Assembly: GCA_040265115.1 (NCBI GenBank)
Contig: JBDQGZ010000042.1
Location: forward strand, 1-13,881
Length of the DNA: 13,881 bases
Direction: 5' to 3'
Origin: M55B157 sp040265115
Lineage (GTDB): Bacteria; Actinomycetota; Actinomycetes; S36-B12
In this document: one piece after another, positions 1 through 6,174 of the stretch
Layout of the letters: each line of letters starts with the position of its first letter
How positions within the stretch are numbered: the stretch's first letter is position 1
The notes under the pieces: generated by a model
What the model saw: only the letters and a program-made list of their open reading frames with translations
The model's database searches: none
Told to the model about the DNA's origin: nothing
Translations under genes and position numbers: made by a program

Positions 1-13
1 ACTTCCGCCCCAT
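1..13 (-). CDS. Possible start of a divergent gene, cut by the window edge
   Basis: An ATG on the minus strand at 13-11 is followed by only three further full codons (Met-Gly-Arg-Lys) before the window ends. It is proposed as a gene start because an excellent Shine-Dalgarno sequence, AGGAGGA at 25-19 on the minus strand, lies 5 bases upstream, and a TAGGCT -10-like box lies at 65-60. Nothing can be said about the product. A gene divergent from a carotenoid operon is often a regulator or a further pathway enzyme, but that is only inference. Confidence 0.35.
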
Positions 14-59
14 GCTGCTCCTCCTGCGCCGCGCTCTGTATGAACCGTCCTGCGTGGGC

Positions 60-65
60 AGCCTA
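60..65 (-). promoter_or_regulatory. TAGGCT -10-like box for the divergent left-hand gene
   Basis: On the minus strand the hexamer TAGGCT occupies 65-60. With the usual 6-7 bases to the transcription start it would give a leader of roughly 40 bases that contains the AGGAGGA ribosome binding site before the ATG at 13. No convincing -35 hexamer was seen. Confidence 0.35.
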
Positions 66-88
66 GCCCTCGAATCGCCCTCGATGGC

Positions 89-94
89 TAGGCT
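89..94 (+). promoter_or_regulatory. TAGGCT -10-like box, leaderless promoter of cruF
   Basis: TAGGCT fits the actinobacterial TAnnnT -10 pattern and ends 8 bases before the GTG start of cruF at 103, so transcription should begin at or next to the start codon. There is no Shine-Dalgarno sequence in front of that GTG, which agrees with a leaderless mRNA. The same hexamer at nearly the same distance precedes crtD and crtE. Confidence 0.5.
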
Positions 95-102
95 CAGCAG
101 AC

Positions 103-915
103 GTGTCCGCCGTGAGTTCCCACCGATCGCTGCCGAAGCCGCCTCTCCTCGTTATCCCCTGGATCTTCGCCGGCCTCACCATCCTGGGCCATATCTCCTG
201 GATCCTTGCCGGTGACGCACGCGACGCGATCACCATCGCCACAGTGCTCACCTTTTTCATCGCCAGCGCAAGCCACGCGTGGCTTACCCGGGGCGCATCC
301 TGGACCCTGCGATATCTCGCCATCAGTGTCGGCCTGGGGCTGCTCGTCGAATCGATAGGACGGTCCACCGGATTCCCGTTCGGGGCCTACGACTACACCG
401 ACAGCCTGGGCGCCAAGGTGTTCGGCGTCCCCCTCGTTATTCCCCTCGCGTGGGCGATGATGGCCTACCCGGCCCTGCTGGCCGCCCAGCGTCTCGCACG
501 TTCGCGAGTGCTCGTGACAGTCATCGGTGCCTGGCTGCTGGCGACCTGGGACGTGTTCTTGGATCCACAGATGGTGTCCGAGGGTCATTGGGAATGGGTG
601 GATCCCACGCCCGCCCTGTGGGGTGTGCCCGGCATTCCGATCGGGAACTACCTGGGATGGCTGCTCACCGCGCTGGTGATGATCGGCATGCTCAGCCTTC
701 TGCCTCGTCGAGGCGATGCACCTGACGGTGTCCCCACACTCATGCTCGCGTGGGTCTACCTCTCGAATATCCTCGCGAATCTGGTGTTCCTTGGTCGACC
801 CGCGGTCGCTGCGTGGGGAGGGGTCCTCATGGGGCTAGCCGTCATTCCCTGGGCCTGGCGGATGTTCCAGTCCCGAACGGATAACCTCCGCAGACGACAG
901 CAGGAGGTTACATGA
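103..915 (+). CDS. cruF: CruF-type carotenoid 1',2'-hydratase (carotenoid biosynthesis membrane protein)
   Basis: A 270-residue, very hydrophobic protein with about seven to eight membrane segments, of the Caroten_synth/DUF422 family. Characterised members (CruF of Deinococcus, green sulfur bacteria and cyanobacteria) add water across the 1',2' double bond of an acyclic carotenoid end, giving a tertiary 1'-hydroxyl. Family signatures are visible: Phe-Gly-Ala-Tyr-Asp-Tyr followed by Leu-Gly and Gly-Val-Pro-Leu-Val-Ile-Pro-Leu-Ala-Trp-Ala (about 90-125), then Thr-Trp-Asp-Val-Phe-Leu-Asp-Pro (about 148-155) and the Gly-Ile-Pro-Ile-Gly-Asn-Tyr-Leu-Gly-Trp stretch (about 178-187). The GTG start was chosen because of the TAGGCT box 8 bases upstream. 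Its stop codon overlaps the glycosyltransferase start (ATGA), so the two form an operon. The substrate here is probably a monocyclic carotene or lycopene; that is inferred from the neighbours. Confidence 0.88.
   Translation: MSAVSSHRSLPKPPLLVIPWIFAGLTILGHISWILAGDARDAITIATVLTFFIASASHAWLTRGASWTLRYLAISVGLGLLVESIGRSTGFPFGAYDYTDSLGAKVFGVPLVIPLAWAMMAYPALLAAQRLARSRVLVTVIGAWLLATWDVFLDPQMVSEGHWEWVDPTPALWGVPGIPIGNYLGWLLTALVMIGMLSLLPRRGDAPDGVPTLMLAWVYLSNILANLVFLGRPAVAAWGGVLMGLAVIPWAWRMFQSRTDNLRRRQQEVT
902..907 (+). promoter_or_regulatory. Strong ribosome binding site of the glycosyltransferase
   Basis: A perfect AGGAGG lies inside the last codons of cruF, 4 bases before the ATG at 912. It fixes the start of the second gene and shows that internal operon genes use Shine-Dalgarno initiation, unlike the leaderless first genes. 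Confidence 0.7.
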
Positions 916-2063
916 CGCACCGACTCGGCCGACGCACCGCGATGCTCCGCGGCCTCGCCGGAGCTGGCGCCCTCACCAGCGCAGCGGTCACGGCCCACAC
1001 GCTCGCCAACCTGCGACATTTGCGCACGGTCATGCCCGAGGACATCACTGTGCCTGAACGGGTTTCCGTCCTCGTCCCGCTGCGCAATGAAGCCGAACGC
1101 GTGACACCTACTCTCCTCGCACTCCTCGCCCAGGAGGGCGTCCCCAACCTCGAGATTGTGATTCTCGATGACGGATCGACTGATGACACGGCGGTTGTGG
1201 TCAAGCAGGCGGTGGGTGACGATCCGCGGGTCCGCATCATTGATGGTGGACGCGCACCGCTACCCGAGGGGTGGCTGGGCAAACCCTGGGCCTGCCACCG
1301 CCTCTCTCAGCACGCGACCGGCAGTGTCCTCGTCTTCATCGATGCCGAGGTCGTCTTACATCCGCTCGCCATCGCCTCCACGGTGGCGCAGATGCGCGAG
1401 GCCGAGCTCGATCTGCTGTCGCCCTACCCCCGGCAAATCGCCGACACCTGGTCGGAACGGATCACTCAACCACTTGTCGTGTGGTCGTGGATGGCAACAC
1501 TTCCTCTTCGACTCACCGAGACAACCCACTATCCGTCGTTGGCTGCTGCCAACGGTCAGTTCATCTGCGTTGATGCGCGCGCTTATCGCACGAGTGGCGG
1601 ACACACCTCGGTGGCTTCACATGTCGTCGAGGATGTCGAGGTGCTCCGCTCCTTGAAGCGCCATGGCTTCACCGGAGCGCCGGCGAACGGTGGCCACATC
1701 GCGCAGTGCCGGATGTATGACGGGGCGGCGGAGATCTACCAGGGCTACACCAAGTCGCTGTGGTCGGTGTTCGGCTCCCCTCCCGGGGCGGCAGGAGTAC
1801 TCAGTGTCATGGTCGTTGGATACATCGCACCTCCCGTCTTCGCCGTGGCCGGTGGCGATCGTGTGATTCGGGCGTGGGGTGCGCTCGGTTATTCCGCCGG
1901 TGTCCTGGGTCGGTATGCCGTCGCCCGTCGGACTGGGGAGAAGCGCTGGCCCGACGCCTTGCTCCAACCTGTGTCCGTCGCCGCGTTCGCCAGCCTCACC
2001 ATCGCCTCGTTCCGGCTGCGACGCCTCGGCCGTTTAAGTTGGCGCGGCCGCAACATCGGCTGA
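912..2063 (+). CDS. Family 2 glycosyltransferase, probable carotenoid glycosyltransferase (CruG-like)
   Basis: A 383-residue membrane-associated GT-A glycosyltransferase. An N-terminal hydrophobic stretch (about 12-35) precedes the GT2 core: Val-Ser-Val-Leu-Val-Pro-Leu-Arg-Asn-Glu (51-60), the nucleotide-binding Asp-Asp-Gly-Ser (86-89), Gly-Trp-Leu-Gly-Lys-Pro-Trp-Ala-Cys (120-128), and Asp-Ala-Glu at 144-146 where most relatives have Asp-Ala-Asp. A Val-Glu-Asp-Val-Glu motif lies near 240. The C-terminus is hydrophobic and ends with Trp-Arg-Gly-Arg, resembling the carotenoid transferases CruG and CrtQ. It overlaps cruF by 4 bp and precedes crtD, so the likely job is to put a sugar on the hydroxylated carotenoid end at the inner membrane face. 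Sugar identity and the acceptor hydroxyl cannot be read from the sequence. The GT2 assignment is firm; the carotenoid role comes from context. Confidence 0.85.
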   Translation: MTHRLGRRTAMLRGLAGAGALTSAAVTAHTLANLRHLRTVMPEDITVPERVSVLVPLRNEAERVTPTLLALLAQEGVPNLEIVILDDGSTDDTAVVVKQAVGDDPRVRIIDGGRAPLPEGWLGKPWACHRLSQHATGSVLVFIDAEVVLHPLAIASTVAQMREAELDLLSPYPRQIADTWSERITQPLVVWSWMATLPLRLTETTHYPSLAAANGQFICVDARAYRTSGGHTSVASHVVEDVEVLRSLKRHGFTGAPANGGHIAQCRMYDGAAEIYQGYTKSLWSVFGSPPGAAGVLSVMVVGYIAPPVFAVAGGDRVIRAWGALGYSAGVLGRYAVARRTGEKRWPDALLQPVSVAAFASLTIASFRLRRLGRLSWRGRNIG

Positions 2064-2113
2064 TTTATCCCCGAGCGCCGTTCCCTGGCGCAGGCCCGCA
2101 CTCCTGTCCTCCC

Positions 2114-2119
2114 TAGGCT
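2114..2119 (+). promoter_or_regulatory. TAGGCT -10-like box, leaderless promoter of crtD
   Basis: TAGGCT lies 6 bases before the ATG at 2126, in the 62-base gap after the glycosyltransferase. No Shine-Dalgarno sequence sits at a useful distance, so a leaderless transcript is likely. The hexamer is identical to those before cruF and crtE. Read-through from cruF is also possible. Confidence 0.45.
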
Positions 2120-2125
2120 GACCCC

Positions 2126-3619
2126 ATGGCCAGAGTCGTCGTCATCGGCGCGGGAGTCGGCGGTATGGCGACGTCGATGCGGCTGGCTGCGCTCGGCCAT
2201 CAGGTCACTCTCCTGGAGGCGAGCTCGCAACTCGGAGGCAAACTGGCGCGATACGAGCGCGACGGTTTCGTCTTCGATACCGGCCCGAGCCTGCTCACGC
2301 TCCCCGCGGTGTACCGGGAACTTTTCAACTCCACCGGTGGCCCCTTCGATGACGCTGTCGACCTGCAAGCCTTGGACATCGCTTTCGGGTATCACTGGGC
2401 TGATGGTGCGACCGCGGCGCTCCCCGGAGTCGATCCAGGCCGAATCGCGTCCGCCCTCGGCGATGCACTTGGGGGAACAGCCGAAGCGGATTGGCGTGCC
2501 TTCATCGAGCGTGCCGGACAGATCTGGCAGATCACCCGACGACCCTTCCTGGAATCGCCACTGGACGGGCTGGGCACCCTGGTAGGACTGGCGCGGGATC
2601 CGCGGGCTGTGCGAACGGTTGCGCCATGGACCTCCCTGCGTTCGCTGGGGCGCCATTACCTTCGCGATCCTCGCCTGGTCACACTGCTGGATCGCTATGC
2701 GACCTATACCGGCTCGGATCCCCGTCGCGCTCCCGCCGCGCTCGCGACCGTCCCCTATGTCGAACAGGCCTTCGGCGCCTGGCACCTCGGTGGCGGCATC
2801 GCCACGTTGGCCGACGCGCTGGCGCATCGCTGTCGACAGCTCGGCGTCGAGATTGCCACAAATGTCGACGTGTCTGGAATCCGCACCACGCCCGACGGCG
2901 TACAGGGAGTGCTCACACGCGACGGTGACTCCATCGATGCCGACATGGTCATCGCCAATGCTGATGCCCAGCATGTCTATCGCGACCTGCTCGACGACCC
3001 GCGCGCCAGACGGGTGCACCGACGACTCGATCGCACCACCCCGTCGCTCTCGGGCTTCGTCATCCTTGCGGCAGCGCGCGGTCGCACCGAGGGGATCAAG
3101 CATCACAACGTGTGGTTCCCCGCGAACTACGACGAGGAGTTCGATGACATCTTCGGGCGTCGACCCAGGCCTGTCGCCGATCCCACCATCTACGCCTGCG
3201 TTCCTAATGACGACCGCATGCGACCTGATGCGGACTCGGAGTCGTGGTTCATCCTCATCAACGCGCCCCGACACGGCCACACTTCATCAACCATCAACTG
3301 GGACGAAGCAGGTCTGGCAGAGTCCTATGCCGATCATGTCCTCGAGGTTCTAGCCCGACGCGGGGTCGACCTGCATCGACGCCTGCTCTGGCGTGAAGTG
3401 CGCACCCCGGCAGACCTGCAGCGAGCAACGCGCGCTCCCGGGGGATCCATCTACGGCTCGAGCAGCAATGGTGCGAGGGCGGCCTTCCTTCGACCTGCGA
3501 ACGTTTCACCGATCCCTGGCCTGTTCCTGGTCGGGGGTTCCTCGCATCCGGGTGGGGGCCTCCCCCTCGTCGGACTGTCCGCTCAAATCGTCGCCGAGGC
3601 TGTGGGACACCCCTCATGA
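2126..3619 (+). CDS. crtD: CrtD-like carotenoid 3,4-desaturase (CrtI/CrtD FAD-dependent family)
   Basis: A 497-residue flavoprotein of the phytoene desaturase family. The N-terminal Rossmann motif Gly-Ala-Gly-Val-Gly-Gly (8-13) binds FAD and is followed by Gly-Gly-Lys-Leu and Phe-Asp-Thr-Gly-Pro-Ser-Leu-Leu-Thr (about 37-58). The middle has Thr-Tyr-Thr-Gly-Ser-Asp-Pro-Arg-Arg-Ala-Pro and His-His-Asn-Val-Trp-Phe-Pro. The C-terminus has Gly-Gly-Ser-Ser-His-Pro-Gly-Gly-Gly-Leu-Pro (470-480), the CrtD/CrtN-like variant of the FAD signature. These features fit the 1-hydroxycarotenoid 3,4-desaturases better than a bacterial CrtI. It lies just after cruF and the transferase, and a separate true crtI is at 7251, so the likely reaction is 3',4'-desaturation of the hydrated end, extending the chromophore. 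A ketolase- or oxygenase-type activity within the same family cannot be excluded. Confidence 0.82.
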   Translation: MARVVVIGAGVGGMATSMRLAALGHQVTLLEASSQLGGKLARYERDGFVFDTGPSLLTLPAVYRELFNSTGGPFDDAVDLQALDIAFGYHWADGATAALPGVDPGRIASALGDALGGTAEADWRAFIERAGQIWQITRRPFLESPLDGLGTLVGLARDPRAVRTVAPWTSLRSLGRHYLRDPRLVTLLDRYATYTGSDPRRAPAALATVPYVEQAFGAWHLGGGIATLADALAHRCRQLGVEIATNVDVSGIRTTPDGVQGVLTRDGDSIDADMVIANADAQHVYRDLLDDPRARRVHRRLDRTTPSLSGFVILAAARGRTEGIKHHNVWFPANYDEEFDDIFGRRPRPVADPTIYACVPNDDRMRPDADSESWFILINAPRHGHTSSTINWDEAGLAESYADHVLEVLARRGVDLHRRLLWREVRTPADLQRATRAPGGSIYGSSSNGARAAFLRPANVSPIPGLFLVGGSSHPGGGLPLVGLSAQIVAEAVGHPS

Positions 3620-3684
3620 GGCGAAAGCGCTGAACTCCGCAACTCCTCAGAGGCGACAACGTGCCGATCGCTACGAAGTTGGGT

Positions 3685-5166
3685 CTAGGGGTGCCAATTG
3701 CCGAGCCGGCCCTTGCGGCTGAGTTCTCGGAGGACCTCCTCAGTCCGCGTTCGCATCGCCTCGGCGGCAACCACAATCAGTCGGTCACCCTCACGGAGTC
3801 GCACCTCCGGCCCCGCCGGCTCGGCATGGTCACCCCGCACGATGAGCGACACCACCGCACCGGAGGGCAGGGAGAGTTCCCGCACATAGACCCCGATCAG
3901 GCGGCTGTCCGCATCGATGTCGATCGCGATCACGGCAGCGTCGAGATCGTCGAGGGGGGCGACATCCACGTTGAGCTCCAACGGCTGTTCAGCTTCTGTG
4001 ACACCGAGACGCCGCGCCACCCACGGCAGCGTCGGGGCCTGGATCAAGGTGAGGACTAAGACCACGATCAGTGTGGCGTCGAACACGGTCTCAGCGCCCG
4101 GTAACCCGAGCCCGAGCGGGATCGCAGCGAAGACGATCGGGACAGCACCGCGCAGACCAGCGATGGAGACGAACCCGACCTGACGGGCAGGCCAGCGAAA
4201 CGGCACGAGGGACACGATCGCCGCGAGAGGTCGACCGAGAAGCACCAGCGCCGCCGCTGCGACGAGGGCGATGAGGATCGAAGACGGCAGTCGAGCGGGA
4301 TTCGCTAGGAGGCCGAGCATGACGAACAGCCCGATCTCAGCCAGCCACGACAATCCATCGGAGAAGCCGAGGACAGCCCGACGGTGGGGCAGGTTTCGCG
4401 CCGAGCCGAGCAGCACTGCCGCGACGTATACCGCCATGAACCCCGATGAGTGAACCAGATCCGCAACCCCGTACGCCCCGACGAGCATCGCGACCGCCGC
4501 GATCGGGTACAGCCCGATTGCTGGGAGTGCGAGGCGGGGAATCAGCCAGCGGGTAGCGAATCCGATCGCGAGACCGACGATCGCACCACCGATCAACTCC
4601 CCGACGACCAGGAGCGGCACGAGCCAGGGATCACCCTCCAAGGATCCGCTGGCGACGACAGTGACGAGGACGACCACCGGGGCGTCATTGAATCCCGACT
4701 CCCCCTCCAGCATGGTCTTCAGTCGCGGAGCAACGTTGATGCGGCGCAGCACCGAGAACACAGCTGCCGCGTCCGTTGCCGCCAGCACCGCCCCGAGCAG
4801 GATCGCCAACTGCGGATCGACGTCGAGAAGGACCACCAGCGGAACCGCCACGACGGCAACACTCACCGCGATCCCAACCGTGGCGAGCAGGAGGCTCGGG
4901 CCGAGGACCGGGCGCAATTCGGCCAGCGGCGTCGTAAGTCCCCCATGGGCGAGGATGAGGACGAGGGCCGCATACCCGAGGACGGTGGCGAGGCTCGGAT
5001 CGATGAGGCTGTCGCCGGGCAGCACCCAACCCAGGAGCAGTCCGATCGCGAGATACAGCAGCAGTCCCGGCACCCCGAGGCGTCCGGTGAATCTCACGCC
5101 GATCACGGCGAGGATGACGACCGCAGCGCCGATCAGGAGCACCGGGCCGAGCTGGTCGAGGGTCAT
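3685..5166 (-). CDS. K+(Na+)/H+ antiporter of the CPA1/NhaP2 type with a C-terminal RCK_C (TrkA-C) domain
   Basis: A 493-residue integral membrane protein. Residues 1 to about 380 carry roughly 12 hydrophobic helices of the Na_H_Exchanger fold. Characteristic motifs are Leu-Ala-Ala-Thr-Asp-Ala-Ala-Ala-Val-Phe (128-137, with the membrane Asp132) and Glu-Gly-Glu-Ser-Gly-Phe-Asn-Asp-Ala-Pro (154-163, Asn160-Asp161), the ion-exchange region of this family. The last ~100 residues form a soluble domain like TrkA-C, which in NhaP2/CvrA relatives senses a ligand and gates exchange. It should exchange potassium or sodium for protons across the cytoplasmic membrane for pH and cation homeostasis. It starts 17 bases after the metF stop on the same strand, so co-transcription with metF is likely. 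No clear Shine-Dalgarno sequence is seen. It ends tail-to-tail with crtD, 65 bases apart. Cation preference cannot be decided. Confidence 0.85.
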   Translation of the reverse strand: MTLDQLGPVLLIGAAVVILAVIGVRFTGRLGVPGLLLYLAIGLLLGWVLPGDSLIDPSLATVLGYAALVLILAHGGLTTPLAELRPVLGPSLLLATVGIAVSVAVVAVPLVVLLDVDPQLAILLGAVLAATDAAAVFSVLRRINVAPRLKTMLEGESGFNDAPVVVLVTVVASGSLEGDPWLVPLLVVGELIGGAIVGLAIGFATRWLIPRLALPAIGLYPIAAVAMLVGAYGVADLVHSSGFMAVYVAAVLLGSARNLPHRRAVLGFSDGLSWLAEIGLFVMLGLLANPARLPSSILIALVAAAALVLLGRPLAAIVSLVPFRWPARQVGFVSIAGLRGAVPIVFAAIPLGLGLPGAETVFDATLIVVLVLTLIQAPTLPWVARRLGVTEAEQPLELNVDVAPLDDLDAAVIAIDIDADSRLIGVYVRELSLPSGAVVSLIVRGDHAEPAGPEVRLREGDRLIVVAAEAMRTRTEEVLRELSRKGRLGNWHP

Positions 5167-5183
5167 GGCATCGATGCTGGAGG

Positions 5184-6080
5184 TCAGCCAGAAGCCGGTG
5201 ACCGAAGCCCGAGATTGGCGTAGATCTCACGGGTCGCCGAAGACGAGTTCAGCGTGTAGAAGTGAAGACCGGGCGCGTCCTCGTCGAGCAGCTCACGACA
5301 CATCTGACTGGCGATCTCGATGCCGAGAGCGCGTACGCTGGCCACGTCATCCCCGAATGTTTCGAAGCGAGTGGCCAACTCCGCAGGGAAGGCCGCGCCG
5401 GACAAGGTGGCGAATCGCTGAATCTGGCCGAGGTTGGTGACCGGCATGATGCCCGGCAGGATCGGAATGGAGCAGCCCAGCGCTGCCGTCCGGTCGCGCA
5501 GATCAAGGTAGTCCTCGATCCGGAAGAAGAACTGAGTGATCGCGAAGGAAGCGCCCACCTCGGCCTTGCGCGCCAGGACACGGGCATCGTGATCACGATC
5601 ACCAGATTCCGGGTGCCCCTCGGGAAAAGCTGCCACCCCCACCGAGAAGTTACCCAGGCTGCGCACCAGGGTCACTAACTCGTCCGCGTGGTTGAGTCCG
5701 TCGGGTGTGGGAGACCAAGATGCTCTGGGTCCGTCGATGGGATCACCGCGCAGCGCCAGCACATTGGAGACCCCTGCAGCGGCATAAGCAGCGACCACGG
5801 CCTGGAGTTCATCGACGCTAGCTCCAACGCAGGTGAGATGCCCGAGCGGAGTGAGTGTCGTCTCGGAGGCCATGCGCTCGGTGAGACGGACGGTGCGATC
5901 CCTGGTCGATCCGCCTGCCCCATAGGTGACCGACGCGAAGGTGGGATGCAGCGCCTCCAACTCGCGCAGGGTCTGCCACAGCTTGCGCTCCCCCTCGTCG
6001 GACTTCGGAGGAAAGAACTCGAACGAGAACGATCGTGCGCCCCGGGCAAGAAGCGCACCGATGTCGTGATGACCCTCCAT
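5184..6080 (-). CDS. metF: Methylenetetrahydrofolate reductase (MetF family)
   Basis: A 298-residue TIM-barrel flavoprotein that reduces 5,10-methylene-tetrahydrofolate to 5-methyl-tetrahydrofolate, the methyl donor for methionine synthesis. MetF hallmarks are in order: Ser-Phe-Glu-Phe-Phe-Pro-Pro-Lys (19-26, catalytic Glu21), Val-Thr-Tyr-Gly-Ala-Gly-Gly-Ser-Thr-Arg, His-Leu-Thr-Cys, Ala-Leu-Arg-Gly-Asp-Pro, Ile-Thr-Gln-Phe-Phe-Phe and Pro-Gly-Ile-Met-Pro. The length is normal for the bacterial enzyme. The ATG at 6080 was chosen over an in-frame TTG at 6107 because a TACCCT box sits 6 bases upstream of the ATG. The gene is divergent from crtE and leads a likely two-gene unit with the antiporter. 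MetF-like genes beside a prenyl synthase and mptA are also known in mycobacteria and corynebacteria, where the orthologue's activity may differ. Confidence 0.92.
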   Translation of the reverse strand: MEGHHDIGALLARGARSFSFEFFPPKSDEGERKLWQTLRELEALHPTFASVTYGAGGSTRDRTVRLTERMASETTLTPLGHLTCVGASVDELQAVVAAYAAAGVSNVLALRGDPIDGPRASWSPTPDGLNHADELVTLVRSLGNFSVGVAAFPEGHPESGDRDHDARVLARKAEVGASFAITQFFFRIEDYLDLRDRTAALGCSIPILPGIMPVTNLGQIQRFATLSGAAFPAELATRFETFGDDVASVRALGIEIASQMCRELLDEDAPGLHFYTLNSSSATREIYANLGLRSPASG

Positions 6081-6086
6081 GCGCTG

Positions 6087-6092
6087 AGGGTA
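6087..6092 (-). promoter_or_regulatory. TACCCT -10-like box, leaderless promoter of metF
   Basis: On the minus strand TACCCT ends 6 bases before the ATG at 6080, and no ribosome binding site is present. This matches the leaderless TAnnnT-start arrangement and supports the shorter metF start. The mptA promoter has the same hexamer. Confidence 0.45.
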
Positions 6093-6161
6093 GTCGGGCG
6101 TGACCAAGGATCATCACACCGGTGGAGCCTGGCACCCCATGCAGGCGACACCCGCAGCCCG

Positions 6162-6167
6162 TAGGCT
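6162..6167 (+). promoter_or_regulatory. TAGGCT -10-like box, leaderless promoter of crtE
   Basis: TAGGCT ends 7 bases before the ATG at 6175. It lies in a small inverted repeat, CAGCC (6155-6159) and GGCTG (6164-6168). The hexamer is identical to those before cruF and crtD. No Shine-Dalgarno sequence precedes the ATG. The promoter points away from the metF promoter within a 94-base gap. Confidence 0.5.
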
Positions 6168-6174
6168 GGCCATC

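Larger units (their letters stand above)
60..94. promoter_or_regulatory. Inverted repeat between divergent promoters (operator candidate)
   Basis: Bases 60-73 and 81-94 form 14-base inverted arms with a single mismatch (69 against 85) around a 7-base centre. The outer 9 bases of each arm, AGCCTAGCC and GGCTAGGCT, are perfectly complementary. Each arm ends in a TAGGCT hexamer, one pointing left and one pointing right, so the palindrome covers the -10 region of both divergent promoters. A dimeric regulator binding here could control cruF and the left-hand gene together. Because each arm contains a -10 box, part of the symmetry may simply reflect two similar promoters face to face; the inner TCGA/TCGA match is not explained that way. 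Confidence 0.55.

Noticed and set aside
1889..3280. A 463-codon open frame on the minus strand opposite the glycosyltransferase end and crtD
   Set aside because: It is antisense to clear CDSs across its length, has no recognisable domain and no ribosome binding site or TAnnnT box at its start.
3620..3684. A terminator between the convergent crtD and antiporter genes
   Set aside because: Only a four-base CTGA/TCAG stem and short imperfect pairings were found, with no T-run, so no terminator is called. The 65 bases hold nothing else recognisable.
4450..5440. Two long plus-strand open frames opposite the antiporter and metF
   Set aside because: Their compositions are highly charged or Arg/Ser/Thr-rich with no motifs; the minus strand encodes conserved proteins with clear signatures.
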